NCBI GenBank assembly: GCA_003282985.1
Contig: QBYE01000011.1
Location: 1-39,391 of the forward strand
From: Pelagibacteraceae bacterium AG-325-E08
GTDB taxonomy: Bacteria > Pseudomonadota > Alphaproteobacteria > Pelagibacterales > Pelagibacteraceae
Reading direction: 5' to 3'
Length of the DNA: 39,391 nt
The stretch's first letter is position 1; every line of letters starts with the position of its first letter. The translations under genes were made by a program, and so were the position numbers. Shown here piece after piece: positions 10,248 through 18,020 of the stretch. A model generated the notes under the pieces. That model worked only from the letters and a program-made list of their open reading frames with translations, made no database searches and was not told the origin of the DNA.

Positions 10248-10324
10248 GGGCCTGTAGCTCAGTTGGTTAGAGCAGTACACTCATAATGTATTGGTCCCAG
10301 GTTCGAGTCCTGGCGGGCCCACCA
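10248..10324 (+). tRNA. tRNA with CAT anticodon (elongator Met or Ile2)
   Basis: This is a canonical 77-nt tRNA. The acceptor is GGGCCTG/CGGGCCC with one U-G pair. The D loop is AGTTGGTTA with its GG, and the anticodon stem is GTACA/TGTAT around CTCATAA, with CAT at 10282-10284. The T arm is CCAGG-TTCGAGT-CCTGG, and the CCA is encoded. It is not initiator tRNA: there is no run of three G-C pairs closing the anticodon stem and no 1-72 mismatch. It could be elongator Met or the Ile2 tRNA whose C34 is changed to lysidine by TilS, and the sequence alone does not settle this. It ends 11 nt before the convergent mlaC stop. Confidence 0.93.
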
Positions 10325-10335
10325 AATATTTTAAT

Positions 10336-10926
10336 TTAATTTTTAGAAAACTCTTCTAAGGTTTTAAAAAGAGCATTTATATCATCGTCATTTGAGTTTA
10401 ATATTGAAGAAAATTCCTCTTTTTGAGTTCTTGCTAAACTCAAACCTTCAATAATTAAATCTCTAATTAAAGGATTTTCAGGATTTTTCGTATAAATTCT
10501 CCAATCAATTTTTACCTCAGGTCTTTCTGCTGTCCCCTTTAAAATACTATTAACAATCGTATAATTCTCACTTAATATTTCTTTGGATTGGACATCAATT
10601 TCAGGATTTGTATATTCCGCTAATCTACTTGAAAAACTTTTAAGAAAATATTCTTCAAATAAGATTGCATATCTTTTCTTTTGGTCGTCATTGAGGGTCT
10701 TTCTCACTGAACCAAGAGTATAAAATCCTATACCTCTTATATCCACAGTTTCTTTAGCTATTAATTTTAATTCATCCATTTTTTTTTCTTTTGAAATGCT
10801 TTCAGATAATATTTTTGAGGCTCTATTAACAGTTGATTGCACAAATATCTCAGGCTCTATAGAATATGAATAATTGTAATTAAAAAGATATAAAAAAACT
10901 ACGACAACAATTTTTTTTATTTTCAT
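10336..10926 (-). CDS. mlaC: Periplasmic phospholipid-binding protein MlaC
   Basis: MlaC carries phospholipids between the outer-membrane MlaA complex and the inner-membrane MlaFEDB transporter. The 196-residue protein starts with a Sec signal peptide (basic MKIKK, hydrophobic stretch, likely cleavage near residues 20-23). It continues with the family's helical start and NTF2-like domain, including RGIGFYTLGSVRK, a DDQKKRYAILFEEYF helix and a final strand pattern ending in LIRDLIIEGLSLARTQKEEF. It is 12 nt downstream of mlaA on the same strand, so the two form a small operon. The remaining Mla genes (mlaFED) are not in this window. Confidence 0.88.
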   Translation of the reverse strand: MKIKKIVVVVFLYLFNYNYSYSIEPEIFVQSTVNRASKILSESISKEKKMDELKLIAKETVDIRGIGFYTLGSVRKTLNDDQKKRYAILFEEYFLKSFSSRLAEYTNPEIDVQSKEILSENYTIVNSILKGTAERPEVKIDWRIYTKNPENPLIRDLIIEGLSLARTQKEEFSSILNSNDDDINALFKTLEEFSKN

Positions 10927-10938
10927 AGTTTTTTTTAA

Positions 10939-11724
10939 TTATTGGCTGATTTCTTCCCAATCGCTGTCATCTTGAGTGTCAATAATTTTTTTCGTATTAA
11001 GGATTCTTTGCTGTCTATCTTGTAAATACAAACTTTTAACTGAAGCATAAAAATCTAAAGAATTTTTTTCTAAATTCTCAATAGAGTCAAAGTTTTTTGC
11101 TCTGAAATCAACTCCTGAAACTCCTTTTGAGGAATAGTAATTAGCCTCATTAAAATATTGAGTATCATTTCTTACAGTCACGTTGTACCAAGGGTCACCA
11201 CCAAAAAAGTTTAAAGTTGATCCCACTGTATCTCTTGCAGTACTAGGTCCTAAAATTGGAAGCACAATATAGCACCCAGGGCCAACACCTAAAGTAGCTA
11301 AAGATTGACCGTAGTCTTCTTTTTCAAAACCAGTTAAACCCAAATGTTGAGCCACATCGAAAAATCCTAAAACACCAATAGTTGTGTTTACTAAAAATCT
11401 CCCTGTATTTACTCCAGCTTGTTTAAAGTCTCCTTGAATAAGATTATTTGGAACAGTTACAAGATGAGAAATATTTTCAAGTGAATTACTCACTCCTGTT
11501 TTTGCAGGTGAAGGTAATTTTCTGTAAACTGAAGCTATAGGTTGGAAAATTATACCATCTAATGCTTTGTTAAATTTAAAAGTTGCTCTATTAAAATTTT
11601 CTGAACAATCTTCAATTTCTGCTGGATCATTTTTTTTTAATATCAATTCTCCATCATCGCTAGCAATAACATTTACTGTTAGCGCATAAGTTGTAAAAAT
11701 AATTATTAGTATTTTTTTGATCAC
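10939..11724 (-). CDS. mlaA: MlaA (VacJ) family outer-membrane phospholipid protein
   Basis: MlaA removes misplaced phospholipids from the outer leaflet of the outer membrane and passes them to MlaC. The 261-residue protein has the family core: ENFNRATFKFNKALD after the N-terminus, VPNNLIQGDFKQAG, GRFLVNTTIGVLGFFD, and the GQSLATLGVGPGCYIVLPILGPSTARDTVG signature region. The N-terminal hydrophobic segment (about residues 4-21) looks like a Sec signal ending near VIAS-D. No lipobox Cys follows it; the first Cys is residue 40, inside the mature domain. This MlaA may therefore be held by its helices and not by a lipid anchor. It is divergent from the amidase gene, with a 52-bp spacer. Confidence 0.92.
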   Translation of the reverse strand: MIKKILIIIFTTYALTVNVIASDDGELILKKNDPAEIEDCSENFNRATFKFNKALDGIIFQPIASVYRKLPSPAKTGVSNSLENISHLVTVPNNLIQGDFKQAGVNTGRFLVNTTIGVLGFFDVAQHLGLTGFEKEDYGQSLATLGVGPGCYIVLPILGPSTARDTVGSTLNFFGGDPWYNVTVRNDTQYFNEANYYSSKGVSGVDFRAKNFDSIENLEKNSLDFYASVKSLYLQDRQQRILNTKKIIDTQDDSDWEEISQ

Positions 11725-11776
11725 TGGTGTCGTTATAATATATTAAATATTAATGTAAATTAACTATTTATCTAAA

Positions 11777-12520
11777 ATGTATCGAAAAATAGGCATAAAA
11801 TTGACCACTAACTATTCATATAACTTTAGTGTTCCAAAAAGATCAAAAAAAAGAATTAAGTTTATAATAATTCACTACACAGGGATGAAAGCAGAATCAA
11901 CTGCAATCAAAAGATTGCAGGATCCCAAGTCAAAAGTAAGTTCACATTATTACGTCAAGAAAAATGGAAATTTACTTAACCTAGTTCCTGATTTATATGA
12001 AACTTGGCATGCCGGTAAATCAAGCTGGAAAAATTTTAAATCATTGAATAAAAATTCTATTGGAATTGAGATCACGAATCCAGGTCATGATTATGGATAT
12101 AAAAGTTTTTCTTCAAAACAAATTACTTCACTGAAAAAACTTTTAAAATATCTAATTAAAAAATATAGAATTAATCATAAGTATATTCTCGGTCATTCAG
12201 ACATATCGCCAGATCGAAAAAAAGATCCAGGTGAAAAATTTCCCTGGCATGAATTAGCTCAAAATAGATTAGCCTGGTGGCATAATTTAGATTTAAAAAA
12301 AATAAAAAAATTTAGAAAAATCAGACTTTCCTCAAAGAAAGAAGAAAAAAGTTTTACTAAAAATCTTCATAAAATAGGGTATATGAAAATCAGTCAAAAT
12401 AGATCAAAAAAAGACCGGTTGATAATTAAGGCGTTTCAAAGAAGATTTAGGCAAGACTTAGTAAACGGTATAGTTGATAAAGAGTGTTTTTTAATAAGTA
12501 AAAATCTAGTAATTTCATAA
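11777..12520 (+). CDS. N-acetylmuramoyl-L-alanine amidase (AmpD/AmiD-like)
   Basis: This zinc amidase cleaves the amide between MurNAc (or anhydro-MurNAc) and L-Ala in cell-wall fragments. The Amidase_2 domain spans about residues 10-170. Zn ligands are H33 (IIHYTG), H140 (LGHSD) and D150 (KKDPG), with E98 in the NSIGIEI strand and an SSHYYV segment after a loop. A small C-terminal helical region (about 185-245), with AFQRRFRQDLVNG at its centre, matches a peptidoglycan-binding domain. No signal peptide or membrane segment is visible, so a cytosolic recycling role like AmpD is more likely than a periplasmic one. The domain layout (amidase plus PG-binding domain) is closer to AmiD. I leave the symbol blank for that reason. 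Confidence 0.88.
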   Translation: MYRKIGIKLTTNYSYNFSVPKRSKKRIKFIIIHYTGMKAESTAIKRLQDPKSKVSSHYYVKKNGNLLNLVPDLYETWHAGKSSWKNFKSLNKNSIGIEITNPGHDYGYKSFSSKQITSLKKLLKYLIKKYRINHKYILGHSDISPDRKKDPGEKFPWHELAQNRLAWWHNLDLKKIKKFRKIRLSSKKEEKSFTKNLHKIGYMKISQNRSKKDRLIIKAFQRRFRQDLVNGIVDKECFLISKNLVIS

Positions 12521-12524
12521 ATTA

Positions 12525-12553
12525 TTAAACTTGAATTTTTAAAATTTCATAAT
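12525..12553 (+). promoter_or_regulatory. Candidate rnpB promoter
   Basis: A CATAAT at 12548-12553 would place transcription start near 12560, a few bases before the 5' strand of RNase P helix P1. A weak TTAAAC at 12525-12530 is at 17-nt spacing. Only the -10 is convincing. Confidence 0.35.
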
Positions 12554-12562
12554 AAATTAGCA

Positions 12563-12925
12563 TTGCCAGATAAATGACTTGTCGCTTTAAATTAGTTTAA
12601 AGAGGAAAGTCCGGGCTCTACAAGGACACAGTGCCAGATAATACCTGGCAGGGGAAACCCTAGGGATAGTGCCACAGAAAATAAACCGCCATAACATGGC
12701 AAGGGTGAAAAGGTGTGGTAAGAGCGCACCGGTTCTATTGGTAACAATGAACGCTGGAAAACCCCACTGGGAGCAAGACTAAGTAGAGATGACACTGTTG
12801 AAAAACTAAAAGCCGTCCTTGGCTAGTCATCAGGGTTAGTTGCTTGAGCTTAAGAGTGATCTTAGGCCTAGAGAAATGATAAGTTTAAATGACAGAACCC
12901 GGCTTATAGTTTATCTGGCAAATCT
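12563..12925 (+). ncRNA. rnpB: RNase P RNA (type A)
   Basis: This is the catalytic RNA that matures tRNA 5' ends. Helix P1 is closed by TTGCCAGATAAA at 12563-12574 and its exact complement TTTATCTGGCAA at 12910-12921. Inside are the near-universal CR-I block GAGGAAAGTCCGGGCTC near 12601 and the CR-V block ACAGAACCCGGCTTATAG near 12892. The AGGGTGAAAAGGTG and AGAGCGCACCGG segments between them are the usual specificity-domain elements. The total of about 360 nt fits bacterial type A. The exact 3' end is an estimate. A minus-strand open frame inside it is chance. Confidence 0.95.
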
Positions 12926-13008
12926 TCTCTTAAATTATAACAAATGTTCACGTTTTGATTCACTTCTTTATTGATTAAATTACTCATAATAATGCTGAAT
13001 ACAGGGTA

Positions 13009-13035
13009 TTGACTCTATTATCAAAAACCCATAAT
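13009..13035 (+). promoter_or_regulatory. Candidate promoter of the dcw operon (Pmra)
   Basis: TTGACT at 13009-13014 and CATAAT at 13030-13035 are 15 nt apart; shifting the -35 to TATTGA at 13007 gives 17 nt. Predicted transcription start is near 13042, leaving a leader of about 35 nt before mraZ. The -10 lies between the first two MraZ boxes. Confidence 0.5.
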
Positions 13036-13051
13036 GTCCCATATATTCCCA
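13028..13051 (-). promoter_or_regulatory. Three MraZ-binding boxes, 10-nt period
   Basis: CCCA occurs at 13028-13031, 13038-13041 and 13048-13051, so the minus strand reads TGGG-N6-TGGG-N6-TGGG with a period of exactly 10 nt. This matches what is known of MraZ operators (TGGGN repeats with 5-nt spacers upstream of mraZ). They overlap the predicted -10 and start site, which fits repression by MraZ. Protein binding is inferred. Confidence 0.7.
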
Positions 13052-13078
13052 AATAAGGGTATATAGAAATTATGGTTT

Positions 13079-13534
13079 ATGTTTTTAGCAAGCTACGAAA
13101 ACAAATTAGACAAGAAAGGAAGGGTATCAGTGCCTGCAAGTTATAGGTCTTATTTATCCAACCTAGGGTATAATGGAGTAATTTGCTACCCATCTTTTAA
13201 TCATCACTCAATAGAGGCATGGCCACAAGATAGAATAGAAAAAATTTCTAATACAATTGACTCACTTAGTCCTTTTGAGGAAAAAAGAGATTATTTTGCA
13301 ACTTCAATATTATCTGAAAGTATTAATTTACAGTTTGATAGCGAAGGCAGAATATCACTCACATCAAAATTATTAAAACATGCAAAAATTAAAAACAGTA
13401 TGTTGTTTGTTGGCCAAGGAAAAACCTTTCAAATTTGGGAACCAACAGCTTTTGAGAAATTTAAGGTTAACGCAAAGAAAAAAGCAAATTTAAATCGTGC
13501 TAGCCTTAAGTGGGAGCTTCAACTTAACAAATAA
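13079..13534 (+). CDS. mraZ: Transcriptional regulator MraZ
   Basis: MraZ is the DNA-binding first gene of the division and cell-wall cluster and represses its own operon in bacteria where it has been studied. The 151-residue protein has two SpoVT/AbrB-like halves: [19 protein letters not shown] at residues 5-23 and [18 protein letters not shown] from about residue 84. An [13 protein letters not shown] strand-turn follows. The start ATG at 13079 gives the standard MFL-YENK-D-KGR N-terminus. An ATG at 13072 is in another frame. Three TGGG boxes upstream support autoregulation. Confidence 0.94.
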   Translation: MFLASYENKLDKKGRVSVPASYRSYLSNLGYNGVICYPSFNHHSIEAWPQDRIEKISNTIDSLSPFEEKRDYFATSILSESINLQFDSEGRISLTSKLLKHAKIKNSMLFVGQGKTFQIWEPTAFEKFKVNAKKKANLNRASLKWELQLNK

Positions 13535-13548
13535 TGGGGGATAATAAA

Positions 13549-15006
13549 ATGACAATTAACTTAAGAGCACCAGAGATAAAAGAATTACAACCACGACTTC
13601 TAGTAATGGGAGTTGGAGGCGCAGGAGGAAATGCAATTAATGAAATGATTGAGAACGGAATGCAGGGAGTTGAATTCATAGCTGTAAATACTGATGCTCA
13701 AGATTTAAAACATAGTAAAGCAAAATCAAAAATTCAAATTGGTTTAAATTTGACGAAAGGATTAGGTGCAGGTGCTAAGCTTGATATTGGACAGGCTGCA
13801 GCGGATGAGTCTTTAAATGAAATTGTAAATATTTTGCAAGGTGCAAATATGGTTTTCATTGCTGCAGGAATGGGTGGTGGAACCGGAACTGGTGCAGCAC
13901 ACGTTATCGCTAGAGCAGCAAAAGAATTAAATATACTTACTGTAGGTGTAGTAACACTTCCTTTCTTATATGAAGGGCCTTCAAGAATGAGAAGAGCTCA
14001 AATTGGTCTTGAGGAATTAAGAAAGCACGTAGATACAATAATTGTAATACCAAATCAAAATTTGTTTAAAATAGCAAATGAACAAACAACATTTGAGGAA
14101 TCATTTAATCTTTCTAATAATGTTTTGATGCATGGAGTACAAAGTGTAACTGACTTAATGGTTAGACCTGGAATAATTAATTTAGATTTTGCTGATGTAG
14201 AAACTGTTATGGCATCCATGGGTAAAGCTATGATGGGCACAGGCGAAGCCGAAGGCGAAGGTAGAGCTATGCAAGCAACAGAAATGGCAATTAGCAATCC
14301 TTTAATAGATGATTATACGCTTAAAGGAGCAAAAGGTTTATTAGTTAATATTACTGGTGGAAAAGATCTTAAACTTTTTGAAGTTGATGAAGTAGTTAAT
14401 AAAATAAGATCAGAAGTTGAAGCTGATGCAGAAGTTATTATAGGCGCAATAACTGATGAAGCTCTTTCAGGCAAAATAAGAGTTTCAATAGTTGCTACGT
14501 CGTTAGACAATCAACAACCTGAGTCTAAGTCAGTTGTTAATATGGTACATAGAATACAAAATCGAAATACAGGTTATTCTGATTTTGGCTCAAACAATCA
14601 CACAGCATCTTTTTCATTTTCAAACACTACTTCAAATATAGCTACACATGGAGCTAATGCATTGAAACTGGAAAATGAGGTTGTCACAGATAATCAAAAT
14701 GAAACTATAGATGAAGTTAACAATCAGTATCATGAAGAATTACTCAAAAATCAAGAAGCTGAGAGCATAGTTGAGAATACATCTGAAGAGAATGAGGTTT
14801 CCTTTTCAGAAGAAGCAATAAGTTCATCAGACAAAGAAGAAGTTTCAGGAGACTTAAAAGAATTTGGTGTTGATATAGATGAACCAGATTTATTTAATTC
14901 AGATATTGAAACTAAAAATTCAGATGATTTATTAGGATCATCTGAAGAAGATCAAGAGGATGATGATCTTGAGATTCCAGCATTTTTAAGAAGACAAAAA
15001 AATTAA
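13549..15006 (+). CDS. ftsZ: Cell division GTPase FtsZ
   Basis: FtsZ is the tubulin homologue that forms the cytokinetic ring. I start it at ATG 13549: the resulting MTINL start and PEI-EL-PR segment match alphaproteobacterial FtsZ, and a GGGGGAT stretch 8-13 nt upstream can serve as ribosome-binding site. The in-frame ATG at 13534, inside the mraZ stop, would add five residues. The 485-residue protein has GVGGAGGNA (21-29), the tubulin signature GGGTGTG (109-115), the T7-loop region, and an acidic, low-complexity linker of about 150 residues. The conserved tail peptide [10 protein letters not shown] ends two residues before the terminus. The position, directly after mraZ and far from ftsQ and the ftsA remnant, is unusual. 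Confidence 0.97.
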   Translation: MTINLRAPEIKELQPRLLVMGVGGAGGNAINEMIENGMQGVEFIAVNTDAQDLKHSKAKSKIQIGLNLTKGLGAGAKLDIGQAAADESLNEIVNILQGANMVFIAAGMGGGTGTGAAHVIARAAKELNILTVGVVTLPFLYEGPSRMRRAQIGLEELRKHVDTIIVIPNQNLFKIANEQTTFEESFNLSNNVLMHGVQSVTDLMVRPGIINLDFADVETVMASMGKAMMGTGEAEGEGRAMQATEMAISNPLIDDYTLKGAKGLLVNITGGKDLKLFEVDEVVNKIRSEVEADAEVIIGAITDEALSGKIRVSIVATSLDNQQPESKSVVNMVHRIQNRNTGYSDFGSNNHTASFSFSNTTSNIATHGANALKLENEVVTDNQNETIDEVNNQYHEELLKNQEAESIVENTSEENEVSFSEEAISSSDKEEVSGDLKEFGVDIDEPDLFNSDIETKNSDDLLGSSEEDQEDDDLEIPAFLRRQKN

Positions 15007-15024
15007 TGGTCTTCAAAAAAATAA

Positions 15025-16035
15025 ATGCAAGCCACCATGCAATCGGATGTTGTAAAACACTACCCGGTTTTGCTAAATGAATTAATTAGCATTATTACCC
15101 CTCAGTATGGTGGCACATTTATTGACTGCACCTTTGGTCAGGGTGGCTATACAAAAAAAATTTTAAGTTATCAAAATACTCAAGTCATTGCTTTAGACAG
15201 AGATCTAGAAAGTAAAAAAAAAGCAGATAAAATTTCAAAGGAGTTTAAAGATAGATTTATTTTTAAAAATAAGAAATTTAGTCAATTAGATGATTTAAAA
15301 ATTAAAAATACTAATGTAAGGGGAATAATTTTTGATTTAGGTTACTCAACCACACAAATTAAAGACCCAAAAAAGGGCTTATCATTTAATTCTTTGGGAA
15401 ATTTGAATATGCAAATGGGATTAAATGATTTTTCAGCAAAAGAGGTAATAAATAGATTAGATGAAAAAGATCTTGAAAAAATATTTAAATTTTTTGGGGA
15501 AGAAAAGTATGCAAAAAAAATTGCCAGCAGTGTTGTCAAACAAAGAAGTATACATAAAATTGATACAAAAAGTTTAGTAGAGATAATTGAAAAGACCAAA
15601 AAGAAAAAAAATTTTAAGATCCATAGTGCTACAAAAGTTTTTCAAGCATTAAGAATCTTTGTTAATAAAGAGATTACAGAACTTATCTATGGATTAATAG
15701 CTGCAGCAAAAGTTTTAAAAAAAGATGGTATTTTAGCAGTTGTTACTTTTCATTCACTAGAGGATAAAATAGTTAAATATTTCTTTAAAAGTTTGTCAGA
15801 GAAAAAAAGTATATCAAGATATGTTCCTAAAATTGAGGAGTCTGAAACGTTATTTCGAATGTTGGAAAAAAAACCTAGGACTCCCTCTAAAACAGAACTA
15901 AAAGAAAATTTGCCATCAAGATCAGCAAAACTTAGATATATTGTTAAAAAAGATGATTTTTATAATTTCAAAACAGATATTTTAGAGAAATTTGAGCATT
16001 TAATAGAGATAGAAAATTTTGGTAACAAGCTATGA
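15025..16035 (+). CDS. rsmH: 16S rRNA m4C1402 methyltransferase
   Basis: RsmH (MraW) N4-methylates C1402 of 16S rRNA using S-adenosylmethionine. The 336-residue protein has the family's HYPVLLNE start, the SAM-binding [16 protein letters not shown] motif (about residues 33-48), [12 protein letters not shown], and the late [16 protein letters not shown] and RSAKLRYI segments. An in-frame ATG at 15037 is an equally possible start; the family-conserved part begins after it. It is the second gene after mraZ in most bacteria. Here ftsZ has been placed between. Its end overlaps ftsL by 4 nt (ATGA). Confidence 0.95.
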   Translation: MQATMQSDVVKHYPVLLNELISIITPQYGGTFIDCTFGQGGYTKKILSYQNTQVIALDRDLESKKKADKISKEFKDRFIFKNKKFSQLDDLKIKNTNVRGIIFDLGYSTTQIKDPKKGLSFNSLGNLNMQMGLNDFSAKEVINRLDEKDLEKIFKFFGEEKYAKKIASSVVKQRSIHKIDTKSLVEIIEKTKKKKNFKIHSATKVFQALRIFVNKEITELIYGLIAAAKVLKKDGILAVVTFHSLEDKIVKYFFKSLSEKKSISRYVPKIEESETLFRMLEKKPRTPSKTELKENLPSRSAKLRYIVKKDDFYNFKTDILEKFEHLIEIENFGNKL

Positions 16036-16337
16036 AGAAATTTTCAGTCATTTTTTTAATAGTATTTTTAATTTTATCTACAGCACTTGTAAAAAACTCA
16101 ACAAAAAGAACTGATGATGAGATTTTTACAATAAAGGAGAATATTAGGGCATACAAAAAGGATTTTGAAAATATTAAGTTAGAATATGAATTTTTAAGTT
16201 CAACAGAAAAATTACTTGAATTTCAAAATTTATACTTTGATGATGAATTAGTTAAAAAAGATATAAATGAAATTAAGATAATAGACCAAAGCACAAAAAA
16301 GCTTCAAATAAATAATCTAATATTAGGTAATGAATAA
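16032..16337 (+). CDS. ftsL: FtsL-like division protein
   Basis: This is a small, 101-residue bitopic protein with a membrane segment at about residues 5-20. It is followed by a periplasmic region with a long helical, coiled-coil-like stretch (about 30-70). The sequence is too divergent for motif-based recognition. The call rests on size, topology and the exact position between rsmH and ftsI, where ftsL lies in nearly all dcw clusters. FtsL normally pairs with FtsB and FtsQ to activate FtsW/FtsI. It overlaps rsmH by 4 nt and ftsI by 8 nt. Confidence 0.75.
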   Translation: MKKFSVIFLIVFLILSTALVKNSTKRTDDEIFTIKENIRAYKKDFENIKLEYEFLSSTEKLLEFQNLYFDDELVKKDINEIKIIDQSTKKLQINNLILGNE

Positions 16338-18018
16338 TAGAAATTCCAAAATCATTTTAGAGGATCATCAAGATGATTTTTCATATAAAAAAAGTAAGTC
16401 AAATTTGGATTTATCTTTTAATAGGATATCATTTATTTTTTTTATTTTTTTTATTATTTTTATAATTTACTCAATTCATCTAATTCATTTGGGATCCAGA
16501 AAATCAAAAAATGAAGTAAATGAAAATATAAATAATCCAATGAATAATCTTTACAGGGTAGATATTCTTGATAGAAACGGAAAATTTTTAAGTAAGACTG
16601 TAAGTTCTGTTGATATAGGCATAAGCACACAAAAAGTTATTGATAAAAAAAAACTAATAATAAATTTAAAGTATATTTTTCCCAATAAAGATTACAAAAA
16701 AATTGAGTCTAACTTGATAAACAAAAAATTTTTCTATCTTGAAAAAATGATTTCTGATGAAAACTATGAAAAAATAATGAAATTAGGCGATAAGTCTATT
16801 CAGCCTGAAGAAAAGTTGACTAGAATTTATCCTGAAAAAAATTTATTTAGTCATATTATTGGTCAAATTGATAATGATAATAACGGCATATCAGGTCTTG
16901 AAAAATCATTAGATAACGAACTAAAAAATCTTCAAGAACCAATAAAACTAACAGTTGATAAAGACATACAATTTTTAATTAGAAATGAGCTTTTAAAATA
17001 TAATCAGATTTTTAAAACTAAAGGTAGTGCTGCAATTTTAATGGATGTTAATAACGGTGAAATTTTATCTTTAGTGTCTTTGCCAGATTTTGATCCAAAT
17101 AAAAGAGAAACTATTTCTGATATAAATTTAATTAATAGAGCAACTAAAGGAGTTTATGAATTTGGATCTGTTTTCAAAACCTTCACTTTAGCTGCAGCCT
17201 TGGATGAAAAAATTATTGAACCTGAAACAGAATATAATGATTTACCAAAATCATTAACTTGTGCAGGATTTCCTATTAGAGAGTATGACGATAAAATACC
17301 ATCTGATTTGACTGCAGAACAAATTCTTATTAGATCAGGAAATATAGGTTCAGTTAGAATTGGTCAGCAAATTGGTGAGGAAAAGTTCAGATTATTTCTA
17401 TCCAAAATTGGCATCTTGGAAAAGATAAACTTTGATATTGAGGAAGTTGGAAAACCAATTAAATTCAATTGGGGCAAATGTCCTCTGGCTACTGCTTCTT
17501 TTGGGCATGGAATTACTACAACTTTGTTACAGCTAGCAAAAGCCTATGCGATTATTGTCAATGGAGGGCATCAAATAAGTCCTACTATTATTAAAAAATC
17601 TCAAAAAGAGAAGAAAGAAAAAATTTTAGACCAAGAAGTATCAGAAAAAATTTTACCTATTTTAAGAAAAATTGTTAACACTAAAGAAGGGACAGCTTCT
17701 TTAGCTAACGTTAATGGATATGAAATTGGTGGAAAAACAGGAACAGCACAAAAAAGTACAACGGGGGGTTATTCTAAAAAAAAGATAAATTCTTTTATTT
17801 CGGTATTTCCCACATCTAGTCCAAAATTTGTTTTAGCAGTCATGCTAGACGAGCCAAAGACCAATCAAGATTATGTTTATCATTATAGAGATGGGTCTAA
17901 TATAAAATATAAAGGGACACCATTTAATACTGCCGGATGGACCACAGTGGAAACAACAGGTCAAATAGTTGAAAAAATTGGGCCTATTTTAGCCACAAAA
18001 TACAGTGAAATTAATTAA
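16330..18018 (+). CDS. ftsI: Septal peptidoglycan transpeptidase FtsI (PBP3)
   Basis: This class B penicillin-binding protein cross-links septal peptidoglycan. The 562 residues comprise a cytoplasmic tail, a membrane anchor (about residues 32-50, very Phe/Ile-rich), a pedestal domain and the transpeptidase domain. Catalytic motifs are S280-VFK (nucleophile S280), S336-G337-N338, and K469-T470-G471 in GGKTGTAQ. It partners with FtsW, encoded five genes on. It starts inside ftsL and is followed 3 nt later by murEF, so it is part of the same transcript. Confidence 0.95.
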   Translation: MNNRNSKIILEDHQDDFSYKKSKSNLDLSFNRISFIFFIFFIIFIIYSIHLIHLGSRKSKNEVNENINNPMNNLYRVDILDRNGKFLSKTVSSVDIGISTQKVIDKKKLIINLKYIFPNKDYKKIESNLINKKFFYLEKMISDENYEKIMKLGDKSIQPEEKLTRIYPEKNLFSHIIGQIDNDNNGISGLEKSLDNELKNLQEPIKLTVDKDIQFLIRNELLKYNQIFKTKGSAAILMDVNNGEILSLVSLPDFDPNKRETISDINLINRATKGVYEFGSVFKTFTLAAALDEKIIEPETEYNDLPKSLTCAGFPIREYDDKIPSDLTAEQILIRSGNIGSVRIGQQIGEEKFRLFLSKIGILEKINFDIEEVGKPIKFNWGKCPLATASFGHGITTTLLQLAKAYAIIVNGGHQISPTIIKKSQKEKKEKILDQEVSEKILPILRKIVNTKEGTASLANVNGYEIGGKTGTAQKSTTGGYSKKKINSFISVFPTSSPKFVLAVMLDEPKTNQDYVYHYRDGSNIKYKGTPFNTAGWTTVETTGQIVEKIGPILATKYSEIN

Positions 18019-18020
18019 AA

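Noticed and set aside
10248-10324. Initiator tRNA-Met
   Set aside because: The anticodon stem lacks the three consecutive G-C pairs and the first acceptor pair is a normal G-C, so it is an elongator or Ile2 tRNA.
12592-12795. Minus-strand open frame of 67 codons
   Set aside because: It lies wholly inside the RNase P RNA gene, has no start context, and its composition reflects the RNA's GC-rich stems.
13072-13074. Earlier ATG for mraZ
   Set aside because: It is in a different frame from mraZ and does not lead to a conserved product.
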